Shown here one piece after another: positions 55,681 through 63,386 of a stretch of DNA of 64,000 bases. The notes below the pieces were generated by a model. It had not been told where the DNA came from. It searched no databases and worked only from the letters and a program-made list of their open reading frames with translations. The translations under genes and the position numbers were made by a program. Source of the stretch: Candidatus Scotarchaeum otlingeri (GTDB lineage Archaea > Thermoproteota > Nitrososphaeria > Geothermarchaeales > JDFR-13). The stretch covers positions 1,108,599-1,172,598 of the forward strand of contig MTMA02000006.1 in assembly GCA_002011075.2 (NCBI GenBank), written 5' to 3'. The stretch's first letter is position 1, and each line of letters opens with the position of its first letter.

Positions 55681-55817
55681 ATATATAATATATTGCTCTA
55701 TGAATAAAAAAATTGTTTATCTGGCTCTAATGATATTTATAAGTAGCTAATTTGTGATATAGATAGCGATAACTCCTTTTTTCCTTTTCTGTTGAATACC
55801 GACGTCTTGTATGTCTA

Positions 55818-56249
55818 TTAGGATATTGTATTATTTTGTAGGAAATCGGATTTTTTGGTTAATTCATGGAGTTTGGAAGATAATTTCTCGTCTTCTTTCT
55901 TGACGTGTCTATCTAATAGATGTAAAAGTTCCTCGAGAACCTCTATTCCCCCTTGAGAGGTTCTAAACTTGTTTAGTAGATCTTTTACATCTCTATGTTC
56001 ATCGCCTAATTCGTCGATCAGGGGGTCTCCATGTAAGAGGGGGAATATGGTTTCTTCTTCGAATTTGAAGTGGGGCATCAATAGTTCTTCCTCTAAGATT
56101 CTGAGGAATGGTATGATATATTTTTCGTATTCCACCTTGTTATCTACGTAGTATACCTTGGTTTCCTCCAAATATTTCATGGCTGTCTTCTCTAACCATT
56201 TATGGTCTTCAACAAGTTGGTTAATAATTTTATTGATATCTTTCTTCAA
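55818..56249 (-). CDS. Haemerythrin-like (HHE-domain) protein, array member 1
   Basis: 143 residues from TTG at 56249. Helix bundle with metal ligands spaced as in HHE proteins: EDHKWLE (about 14), MPHFKFEEETIFP (about 58), GDEHRDVKDL (about 82) and DRHVKKEDEKL (about 112). It should bind a di-iron centre and may carry or sense oxygen or react with nitric oxide. It is the last of four tandem paralogues on the minus strand. An AT-rich box lies about 40 bases upstream, so each copy seems to have its own promoter. Confidence 0.88.
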   Translation of the reverse strand: MKKDINKIINQLVEDHKWLEKTAMKYLEETKVYYVDNKVEYEKYIIPFLRILEEELLMPHFKFEEETIFPLLHGDPLIDELGDEHRDVKDLLNKFRTSQGGIEVLEELLHLLDRHVKKEDEKLSSKLHELTKKSDFLQNNTIS

Positions 56250-56429
56250 AAGACGTTATCCCTATTTTGTATGTCTGAGGAATATAATAAATGTTTATAT
56301 TCGATTTCTTAATTTTATGGAAAAATATTCTTTAGGATAAAGATTAAATATGCTAGTATAATTTTTTGCTATCTCTAACTCTGGCTTGTCCTAATATTAA
56401 TTTCGTCGGGCAGCCCTATGCTAAGGGTG

Positions 56430-56863
56430 TTAATCCTCAAGTTCAGATTCACTTATCAATTTACTTAATTTCGGTATCAGCTCTCTATCCTCTTTTCGGG
56501 TATGGTTTTCTAATAAGTGTATCAATTCTTTAAGATATCCTAGGCCTGCCCCCCCCCAACTCGGAATTCATTAATTATTTTCTCTATTTTTCTATGTTCT
56601 TCTAGGAGTGCATCGATTAATGGATCGTTGGGGAAAAGGGGGAAAACAACCTCCTCTTCAAATCTATAATGAGGGAATAACAATTCTTCTTCGAGTATTC
56701 GGAGAAAGGGGGCGATATATTTTTCATAATCAACATCTTCATCCACATAATACGTCATAGTTTGTTGGATGTATTTTATAGCGACCCGCTCCATCCATTT
56801 ATGCTCATGCAATAACCTATCCAATATATCACTTAATTCCTTATTACTCGGCTCCTTACTCAA
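56430..56863 (-). pseudogene. Haemerythrin-like protein, array member 2, frameshifted at a G9 run
   Basis: From TTG at 56863 the chain has the same helices (LHEHKWMERV, FPHYRFEEEVVFP, LEEHRKIEK) and then enters a run of nine G (plus strand C9 at about 56555-56563), where the frame ends in GGGQA. In the other frame it continues GLGYLKELIHLLENHTRKED to TAA at 56432-56430, with the fourth ligand His. Seven G would restore an ungapped match to copies 1 and 3. Either a slippery, phase-variable tract or a sequencing error is possible. As written the protein is 107 residues and lacks the last ligand helix. Confidence 0.82.
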
Positions 56864-57136
56864 CAGGGTACCCCCATATTGAATAATAATATAAATTTTG
56901 TATGTATAGAAGATTTAATAAATTTTTTTACTTATATCTGGGATGATGGTTCTGGTGCCACATTATCATTAATTATATAAATCGGTTATAGGAGGTTTGA
57001 GGTGAATAGGGGATTAGTCGCCTATTTTGGATTAAGTTATTTTCCTAGATACTCTCAACTTTGTTTACGCATCGCGGTTCTATTTCTTATTTAGACCCTA
57101 GGTTTATTATGTGATTGTTATTCCTAACCTGTGTAT

Positions 57137-57556
57137 TTATTTGATCAGGTCTATATCGTCCTCTATTAATTTCTTTAATTTGGCGGTTAATTCGGCCTCC
57201 TCTTTATCGATATGTTCATTTAATAGATAACTTAATTCCTCAAGAACTTCTAATCCACCTTCTGTTGCTCTAAACTTGTTTACCAACTCTTCTATTCTCT
57301 TATGTTCTTCTTTTAATTCCTCTACAAAGGGGTCATCAGGAAATAGTGGAAATATAGTTTCTTCTTCAAATCTGTAGTGAGGGGTCAAAAGCTCTTCTTC
57401 CAGTATTTTCAGAAAGGGAATTATGTACTTTTCATAATCGATGCCTTTATCTCGATAATATGACAGTGTTTCTTCGATATATTTTATTGCAACTCTCTCC
57501 ATCCATTTATGCTCATATAACAACCGCTCCAATATATTGGTCAGATCTTTATTCAA
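57137..57556 (-). CDS. Haemerythrin-like (HHE-domain) protein, array member 3
   Basis: 139 residues from TTG at 57556. Ligand stretches are LYEHKWMERVAIKYIEET (about 13), TPHYRFEEETIFPLFPDD (about 57), KEEHKRIEELVNKF (about 82) and LNEHIDKEEAELT (about 112). It is very close to copy 2 in the first 100 residues, which suggests recent duplication. The leader has ATTCAAT followed by GGTGCGG about 8 bases before the start, a layout shared with copies 2 and 4. Expected role as in copy 1. Confidence 0.88.
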   Translation of the reverse strand: MNKDLTNILERLLYEHKWMERVAIKYIEETLSYYRDKGIDYEKYIIPFLKILEEELLTPHYRFEEETIFPLFPDDPFVEELKEEHKRIEELVNKFRATEGGLEVLEELSYLLNEHIDKEEAELTAKLKKLIEDDIDLIK

Positions 57557-57700
57557 TCAGCCGCACCTAAATTGAATAAATATCACATATCTGTATAAGG
57601 GAGATATTTAATAAATCTTATTATTTTTCCTAATAACATTGATATCTCTGGTATAAGCATTTGATATATAAAAAATAGATGGAATCACTAATACTTTCTA

Positions 57701-58117
57701 TCATTTATAATTAGGAGATTTGATTTCCCCTTTTAATTTTGTTATTAGCTCTGTATTCTCTTTTTTAAGATGTTTATCAATAATGTCTACTAATTGTCTA
57801 ATTAGAGTTAATTCTTCGCCTTCGCCCTGCTTTAGCCTTGTTATTAATTCCTCTATTTCTCTATGCTCATTTATTAGTTCTTGTATTAGGGGGTCATCAG
57901 GGAGAAGCGGGAAAACCTCCTCTTCTTCAAATTTGTGGTGTGGCAATAATAGTTCCTCTTCAACTATCCTAATGAAGGAATTGATGTATTTTTTGTAGTC
58001 TACTTCTTCTGTTATGTAATATGTGAGCGTATTCTGTAGGTATTTAAGGGCCACGCCCTCAACCCATTTATGCTCTTCTAACAGCCTTTCTATTAACCTC
58101 TCTCTATTCTCATTCAA
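57701..58117 (-). CDS. Haemerythrin-like (HHE-domain) protein, array member 4
   Basis: 138 residues from TTG at 58117. Ligand stretches are LEEHKWVEGVALKYLQNT (about 13), LPHHKFEEEEVFPLLPDD (about 57), INEHREIEELITRL (about 82) and IDKHLKKENTELI (about 112). It is the most divergent copy in its third helix (KQGEGEELTLIRQ). It stands first in transcription order, with its own leader (GGTGTACCGG before the start). Confidence 0.88.
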   Translation of the reverse strand: MNENRERLIERLLEEHKWVEGVALKYLQNTLTYYITEEVDYKKYINSFIRIVEEELLLPHHKFEEEEVFPLLPDDPLIQELINEHREIEELITRLKQGEGEELTLIRQLVDIIDKHLKKENTELITKLKGEIKSPNYK

Positions 58118-58255
58118 TCCGGTACACCGTATGAATTGATATTATCATTTTATATTTTTATTCATTTTTATAAATTTTATATTACAAAGTTATGTCTCCT
58201 AGGAAACTATACATACTAATTATCCATGAATTTTTAGGATATATATAGTGCTCTA

Positions 58256-59053
58256 TTATACGATGTATCTCTCTATCTCTTTTTCAAACTCCTTTGTACC
58301 ATAGAAACTTCTCACTGGATTTCCGTTTATTATAAGATAGTTATATCCTCTTTTTATGAATTCCTCCGGATTTTTCCATGCATTTATCAATTCTATCTTT
58401 AGATCAACATTCTTTTCATGGCATTTCATCAATATTTTTTCCCTGATTCTGTGTGCAAATATTGGTGAGAAGACACAGAAGGGTTCATAGAATACTATGA
58501 CTTTGCCTCGGTCCTTCTCTATATTTACATATGGAGGTTTCCTAAGTTTTCGGGGGGGCTCATGGTTTAATGGAAAATAGTATTCATCATTTCCTAGGTG
58601 TTTAAATCCGACCCGTTTAAAGAAGTCTATCTGGGAATAGAATTCTCCTGTCTCGAATGGGGCAGCTATGAGGCATTTAGGTTTACCGGTTCCCCTGAAT
58701 AACTCTTTTTCCCTTGCTTCATCAATGAGTAGGTGTACCAGTGATCTGGCGATACCTAATTTCTGGTATTCAGGGTGGGGGTTATATACACATTTTATTC
58801 TTATTACGCCTTCTCTGGGCTTGATTATATAGGGGACGCTTTCCTCCGGATAATAGAGGATTTGGGCTACAGGCTTATCTTCTACATAGGCTATTTTCGC
58901 AACTGAACCATATTTTTCCAGTAATTCTATTAGCCATGCCCTTTTTGCCTCTACACATTTATTCATTAAGGGCTTCCTGAGATCTAATCTGCAACATACC
59001 CTAATTAGGTCATCTATATTTTCCATCGAGAGACCTGTGATATTTATCTTCAT
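58256..59053 (-). CDS. GNAT acetyltransferase with C-terminal YoaP-like domain
   Basis: 265 residues. The N-terminal about 160 residues are a GNAT fold: AQILYYPEESVPYI, VIRIKCVYNPHPEYQKLGIARSL with the Q-x-x-G-x-A/G CoA loop, and GEFYSQIDFFKRVGFKHLG. The C-terminal region (KVIVFYEPFCVFSPIFAHRI and YNYLIINGNPVRSFYGT) resembles the thioredoxin-like YoaP domain with a single Cys. Such two-domain proteins are known but of unclear substrate. It is a single gene downstream of the secreted protein and upstream (in coordinate) of the haemerythrin array. Confidence 0.8.
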   Translation of the reverse strand: MKINITGLSMENIDDLIRVCCRLDLRKPLMNKCVEAKRAWLIELLEKYGSVAKIAYVEDKPVAQILYYPEESVPYIIKPREGVIRIKCVYNPHPEYQKLGIARSLVHLLIDEAREKELFRGTGKPKCLIAAPFETGEFYSQIDFFKRVGFKHLGNDEYYFPLNHEPPRKLRKPPYVNIEKDRGKVIVFYEPFCVFSPIFAHRIREKILMKCHEKNVDLKIELINAWKNPEEFIKRGYNYLIINGNPVRSFYGTKEFEKEIERYIV

Positions 59054-59173
59054 AGCCGCCCCAATAAAATCATTTGAGGAGTATGTTTTATAAAAGGTTA
59101 ATTTATTGCCTAAAAAATACTTAGATTGTTACCTAATTCGATAGATATTTAAAAGAAAGTGAGAAAAGACAGT

Positions 59174-60391
59174 CTATCTGTAGGTCCCGATAAAAATTAT
59201 TCCTTGCCCTCCAAGCACAACTCTTCCTCTATCAATATCTATGAAGAGAGTAACCAGATTTGTATATCCATCTAATCTAAGGACTCCATAGAAGATTACA
59301 TTGCCTGAATTATCATAGCCTATCCTATCAATCTCCATATCAAATGAAAGAGGTCCATATCTAGAGTTTATTGTTAATGACCCGGAGACACCATAGATTT
59401 CCAGCTCACCAACGCCTCTTATCCACCCAGACAATGGATCATATATATGGGCTCTACCATATGACAATATTTCCATTAAGATACTGCTTTTTATAAACCC
59501 GAAGGCTTTACTGACTATATTCTCCAACTCTTCTAAAGAATCGCCAGCAGCATATACGAGGTGTATTGATATGGATTCACCTGGTGATAGGTCGCCGAGC
59601 ATCCATCCATATATAGCCACTCCATCGAAGTAATAGGGGAAGGCTCCGTCTGCAGATATTGAACCATGTAATGCTCCAATGAAGCCCCGGTCGTCATAAT
59701 CACTCCAATCTAGGTCATAGTTATATGGTGTTTCCAAGGATGCGAAGCCCATGAAGACCTCATAATTGTATGATGCTACTACCAGATTAAGGTCAGGTCG
59801 CCTGATATCATCCATCCCCCAGTAATTACTGTAGGTCCCTATCGTGGGCTTCCATACATCCCAATCAACGATCCTTTTATGCTCCACATTAGTTAGGGTT
59901 GTCGGGCCAATATTGGTGATTATAGTCTCTACAACGATGAATTTTTCACTGGTAAAGATATGGTATATAAATGTAATGTTTAGCACTCCATCAATCGTGA
60001 TCAGTGTGATTCTTTCTATATAGCCATACGGTGTTGGCTCTATATTCACATTAGATGTGACTCCTGCTATGTTTCCCCAGGCATCATCAGAGGGCGAGAA
60101 CCCTGCGTCTTCGCTATTATAGAATATTGACCAGCCGTCGCCCCACCATCCTAATGCTATTGATTCAAAGTTATAGCCGATGGGGTATTGGAAACCTATG
60201 TCGTTATAGATCGGGTCATCTATTCCTAATGCACCAAAGTCATTGACTCCAACAGCCAGATAATTGCCTATATACGCTGTCCCCGTATATTGGGCATATA
60301 CATGTATATAATTTAAGCTGGACAATGCTAACAGGGCTAAGACAGTTACGATAGCTATATACGAAATCGATTTGTTACTCACAAATAACAC
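59174..60391 (-). CDS. Secreted beta-rich protein of unknown function
   Basis: 405 residues. A signal peptide (IAIVTVLALLALSSLNYIHVYA, about 11-32) precedes a long polar chain rich in Gly, Tyr, Asp and aromatic residues (WWGDGWSIFYNSEDAGFSP, about 82-100). Strands alternate throughout (ITLITIDGVLNITFIYHIF). There is no C-terminal anchor. I do not recognise the family. The composition suggests a stable extracellular beta-sandwich, perhaps a surface or carbohydrate-related protein. Confidence 0.65.
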   Translation of the reverse strand: MLFVSNKSISYIAIVTVLALLALSSLNYIHVYAQYTGTAYIGNYLAVGVNDFGALGIDDPIYNDIGFQYPIGYNFESIALGWWGDGWSIFYNSEDAGFSPSDDAWGNIAGVTSNVNIEPTPYGYIERITLITIDGVLNITFIYHIFTSEKFIVVETIITNIGPTTLTNVEHKRIVDWDVWKPTIGTYSNYWGMDDIRRPDLNLVVASYNYEVFMGFASLETPYNYDLDWSDYDDRGFIGALHGSISADGAFPYYFDGVAIYGWMLGDLSPGESISIHLVYAAGDSLEELENIVSKAFGFIKSSILMEILSYGRAHIYDPLSGWIRGVGELEIYGVSGSLTINSRYGPLSFDMEIDRIGYDNSGNVIFYGVLRLDGYTNLVTLFIDIDRGRVVLGGQGIIFIGTYR

Positions 60392-60524
60392 CTTATAGAT
60401 TACTTATATGATATATAGACATTATAGATCACTTAAAAATATCTATAGATAATTGACATAGATGCCTAGGAAAATATGGCAATCCGTATAAGCTACTTAA
60501 ATAATGAGAATACTCTATTATTCA

Positions 60525-60593
60525 TTGGTTGTGATGAGGCGGTGGCTGTCGGAGCCCCCGGGGCCGTGAAGAAGTGAAGCGACTCTGAACCAA
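60525..60593 (+). ncRNA. Candidate C/D box guide sRNA
   Basis: In an AT-rich 359-base gap, a GC-rich 69-base element stands out. A terminal stem, TTGGT (60525-60529) with ACCAA (60589-60593), encloses a C box GTGATGA (60531-60537) and a D box CTGA (60585-60588). A C'-like GTGAAGA lies at 60566-60572 and a D'-like CGGA at 60550-60553. This leaves guides of 12 bases each (60538-60549 and 60573-60584). Box positions, stem and total length fit archaeal C/D sRNAs, which direct 2'-O-methylation of rRNA or tRNA. The 12-base GC-rich D'-C' spacer is longer than usual. The target was not identified. An alternative is the decayed 3' end of a transposon gene (frame MRRWLSEPPGP). The rest of the gap shows nothing firm. 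Confidence 0.5.
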
Positions 60594-60750
60594 AAAATAA
60601 CGTAGTGAAAACATATTTTTTATATTTTATATTTATTTTTTATTTAAAAATTTTATCATGATGTTTGATTATGGTTTTAATGTCGTTTACGATGTTTTCT
60701 ACCAGGATTTCCTTCTCTAAGTTAATTATTTCATTTAATATTTTGATGAG

Positions 60751-61374
60751 GTGGTTGATTATTATTTTATATTTATTGATGTGGGGGTTCACTCTATATT
60801 CGTAAGGCTTAAAGATATAGCTTTAATTGTAATGGGCCAGTCCCCTCCCCCCTCCACGTATAACAAAGATGGTGTGGGCTTACCTTTTCTTCAAGGAAAA
60901 ATGGAGTTTGGAAATATGTATCCTTCTCCAGTCATGTACTGCTCAAAACCAGTAAAGGTAGCTGAAGCGAGCGATGTATTAATTTCTGTGAGAGCTCCCG
61001 TAGGAGACGTTTATTTAGCTCCATGCAAACTATGTATCGGCAGGGGATTAGCAGCTATAAGGTTTAATGACAAGAAAGCCGATTATTTATTCTACTTTTA
61101 CTATCTACAGAAAATTAAGGCTTTTTTGGAAGCGTTGGGAAAGGGATCGACATTTAAAGCAATAGTCAAAGATGATTTGGAGACTCTGAAAGTTCCATTT
61201 CTACCTCTTTCTGAACAACGAAAAATTGCTGAGATTCTCTTAACTATTGATAAAAGACTTGAAGTTGAAGTAAAAAGAAAGGAGAAGCTTGAACGAATAA
61301 AGAAGGCTCTAATGGATATATTATTAACTGGAAAAATTAGGGTTAAAGTAAATAGAGGTGAAGTTAGTGAGTGA
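60751..61374 (+). CDS. hsdS: Type I restriction specificity (HsdS-like) protein with a single target-recognition domain
   Basis: 207 residues from GTG at 60751 with GATGAGGTG around it; GTG at 60781 is an alternative. One TRD is visible: VRLKDIALIVMGQSPPPSTYN (about 18-38), LPFLQGKMEFG, ISVRAPVGDVYLAPCKLCIGRGLAAIR (split) and the end of the domain GSTFKAIVKDDLETLKVPFLPLSEQRKIAEIL. The conserved helical spacer EKLERIKKALMDILLTGKIRV follows. Standard HsdS has two TRDs and about 400 residues, so this is half-length. No HsdM or HsdR is in the window, so it may be a remnant or a homodimeric partner of a distant system. Confidence 0.85.
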   Translation: MVDYYFIFIDVGVHSIFVRLKDIALIVMGQSPPPSTYNKDGVGLPFLQGKMEFGNMYPSPVMYCSKPVKVAEASDVLISVRAPVGDVYLAPCKLCIGRGLAAIRFNDKKADYLFYFYYLQKIKAFLEALGKGSTFKAIVKDDLETLKVPFLPLSEQRKIAEILLTIDKRLEVEVKRKEKLERIKKALMDILLTGKIRVKVNRGEVSE

Positions 61375-61480
61375 TAAAGATTTAGAGGAGATATTGAGAA
61401 AGATATTTGGACTGGAAGAATTTAAAAGACGATCGGAGGTAAATGATAGAGTCAACGAATTATGTAGTAACTTTTAATTA
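61367..61480 (+). CDS. Short hypothetical reading frame after hsdS
   Basis: 37 residues from GTG at 61367, overlapping the hsdS end by 8 bases. SDKDLEEILRKIFGLEEFKR is helical and protein-like. It stops 2 bases before the convergent nuclease-like gene. It may be the remaining part of a longer protein. Confidence 0.35.
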
Positions 61481-61482
61481 AA

Positions 61483-62511
61483 TTATTCCTCAATTTCACC
61501 GAGTCTATCTTTTAAAGATATAACCTTTAGTTCTCGATTTTTACTCAGTAGATCCTCTCTAGCAGACTCGTCTAGGTCGTCTTCCCAGCATATGATATAA
61601 TCACATTTAGTAGGATCATGCCTATGTGCTATAAAATGAGAAGCGTATAATTCAAATTCTACTGTTTTTACATTTCCCTCCCTATCTATTATGATGGCGT
61701 CTGGAAAATCAGGTTTTACTTTTACTATATATGGAAAACCAAGTTCTTTATGATACATGGAAAATAAAGCTACTACACCGAGTTCGTTTGCTGGTGAAAA
61801 CAGAAGTCTAGTGGCACTTAAAGGTTCCACAACTTTAGTGGGCTTAATCGGCTCTGAAGGAGGATATGTCCTATATAGAAAATATGTAAATAATGCATTA
61901 TCCCACTTTTTGATAGCTTCATGTGAATTTTTAAATTCTAAGAGAATTCTGTTTAAAAGCTCGTATTTTTGACCTAATGATAAATTCTCATAAGATTTTT
62001 TATACTTACCTAAGGCTTTTTCATTTACTTTATTCCATAATCCTAGAACTTTATTAAAGTGTTCTAAATGTTTTGTTTTGAATATAGGTATTATTTCATC
62101 TGGATGATATAAAAATATAATTTTCTTAGCATAATGTTTATCGCCTCCCCAACCCGGTAAGTTCTGCCATTCAGCATCTATCTTGTCGGCTAAAGAAATA
62201 TCATTAACCACGATCTTAAGAAGTCTCTTAAATTCATCTAGATTATCTCTAGCACTTCTCCACGGTCTATCACTAGGTACATATATATGCCCTAGCAACT
62301 TAAGCTTATGCTCAACATAATCGAGAAAATATCCAGGATTACCAGGGTTATAAATATCATCTGGCGATAAATCATCTATCTTGTCAGGTTCATATTTAAA
62401 CGGAAACCTTTTTATAAGTTCCTTGTAACTAGTCTCCCAAATATCATTTAACCTTTTCTTAAATTTATCAATTTCATCTTTAAATTCCTCAATCTTATCT
62501 TCAAGATTCAT
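61483..62511 (-). CDS. PD-(D/E)XK-like nuclease-domain protein
   Basis: 342 residues. The N-terminal coiled coil (EEFKDEIDKFKKRLNDI) and mid domain (GWGGDKHYAKKIIFLYHPDE, then IIPIFKTKHLEHFNKVLG) are followed by a C-terminal domain. That domain has KPDFPDAIIIDREGNVKTVEFELYASHFIAHRHD (in pieces) and KCDYIICWEDD. The Asp plus the VEFEL strand and the H-x-HDP-x-KCD-x-I-x-CWEDD tail resemble a known restriction-endonuclease-like fold in archaeal defence genes; the match is by eye. It is convergent with the single-TRD HsdS and may be part of a defence island. Without a partner the role is open. Confidence 0.6.
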   Translation of the reverse strand: MNLEDKIEEFKDEIDKFKKRLNDIWETSYKELIKRFPFKYEPDKIDDLSPDDIYNPGNPGYFLDYVEHKLKLLGHIYVPSDRPWRSARDNLDEFKRLLKIVVNDISLADKIDAEWQNLPGWGGDKHYAKKIIFLYHPDEIIPIFKTKHLEHFNKVLGLWNKVNEKALGKYKKSYENLSLGQKYELLNRILLEFKNSHEAIKKWDNALFTYFLYRTYPPSEPIKPTKVVEPLSATRLLFSPANELGVVALFSMYHKELGFPYIVKVKPDFPDAIIIDREGNVKTVEFELYASHFIAHRHDPTKCDYIICWEDDLDESAREDLLSKNRELKVISLKDRLGEIEE

Positions 62512-62728
62512 ATAATAATTAATCGAGTATCTAATTAATTAATTATAACTAGTTTATGAAATTCCAATTGGGTAGCAACTCAATTTTCTCATTTCTCTGA
62601 TGATTTGGGCTAATGCTAAAATGTCTAATTTATTGGCTATAGATAATTCTTTTCTTGCAATATGGTCCCCTGTATCTCTAATTATACGGTTACATAATAT
62701 GAATTTGTATATTCCATTTATCCTATAG

Positions 62729-62830
62729 ATGTTGTCCGGGGCTGTGGGTAAGGAGCCTATGATTAGGGTCTTGGGTAGGACTCCCTTTGATATTGTCGAT
62801 AAAATCAGATTGCTGCTGGAAGGTGATTAG
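62729..62830 (+). pseudogene. thiN: Remnant of the C-terminus of ThiN (thiamin-phosphate synthase domain)
   Basis: 34 codons from ATG at 62729 to TAG at 62830: GAVGKEPMIRVLGRTPFDIVDKIRLLLEG. The GKEPMIxVLGxxPxDIVxKI ending matches the tail of archaeal ThiN (or the ThiN part of ThiDN). Just upstream another frame gives PIDVVRG, as expected from deletions in this region. It ends 1 base before thiW, the operon position where thiN is expected. The rest of 62512-62728 has no convincing plus-strand gene. On the minus strand a fragment ending at 62556 (DTGDHIARKELSIANKLDIL) has no start codon. Confidence 0.5.
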
Positions 62831-63386
62831 ATGGCTAGCGCACTAGAGTCCAAGAAGATAGCTTTAGCCTCTACATTGACAGCATTAGGCATCGTTATCG
62901 CTCCCTTTATCTGGTTTCCTTTTATGGGTAGTAGGGCTTATCCTGGACAACATCTCATAAATGCGTTGGCAGGGGGGCTGGTGGGCTGTCTTGATAGCTA
63001 TAATGGTTGGTACAATAAGGATTAGCCTAGGGATCGGAACGATCTATGCCTATCCCGGCGGGGTCTTTGGGGGGGTGGTGGTTGGATTTGCATATAGGGT
63101 TTTGAGGAGGCTTTTGGGAGGCAGGAGGGCACTCATTTCAGCTTTGACTGAGCCTATAGGTACATTATTGATAGGTGCACCCTTATCTCTATTAATTGTT
63201 TCACCTATTGCCCCCATATTCGATCAGCCGCAGATCGAGGTCAGGCCAGAGGGCCTCTTTATTACCCTTATATATCTATGGTTCGGCTGGGGTGCGAGCA
63301 CATTTTCGGGGAGTATAGCGGCTTACTTTGTATTGAATATTCTCTTTAGATATGGGTTTTCGAGGGAGGAGTTGCTGGGTGAATAG
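62831..63386 (+). pseudogene. thiW: ThiW-type ECF substrate-binding (S) component, apparent frameshift
   Basis: From ATG at 62831, IALASTLTALGIVIAPFIWF, then FPFMGSRAYPGQHLINALAGG is typical ThiW. The frame then shifts at a G6 run (62972-62977) and continues from WWAVLIAIMVGTIRISLGIG, then TIYAYPGGVFGGVVVG, to the stop at 63386. Homologues usually have three or four more residues (like VLLGP) between ALAG and WWAV, so a short out-of-frame deletion seems to have occurred, or an error. ThiW binds the thiamin precursor hydroxyethylthiazole in the membrane. It overlaps the next gene by 8 bases. Confidence 0.78.

Noticed and set aside
62556-62828. Minus-strand frame including DTGDHIARKELSIANKLDIL
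   Set aside because: It has no start codon, overlaps the thiN remnant antisense, and no family was recognised; kept only as a note there.
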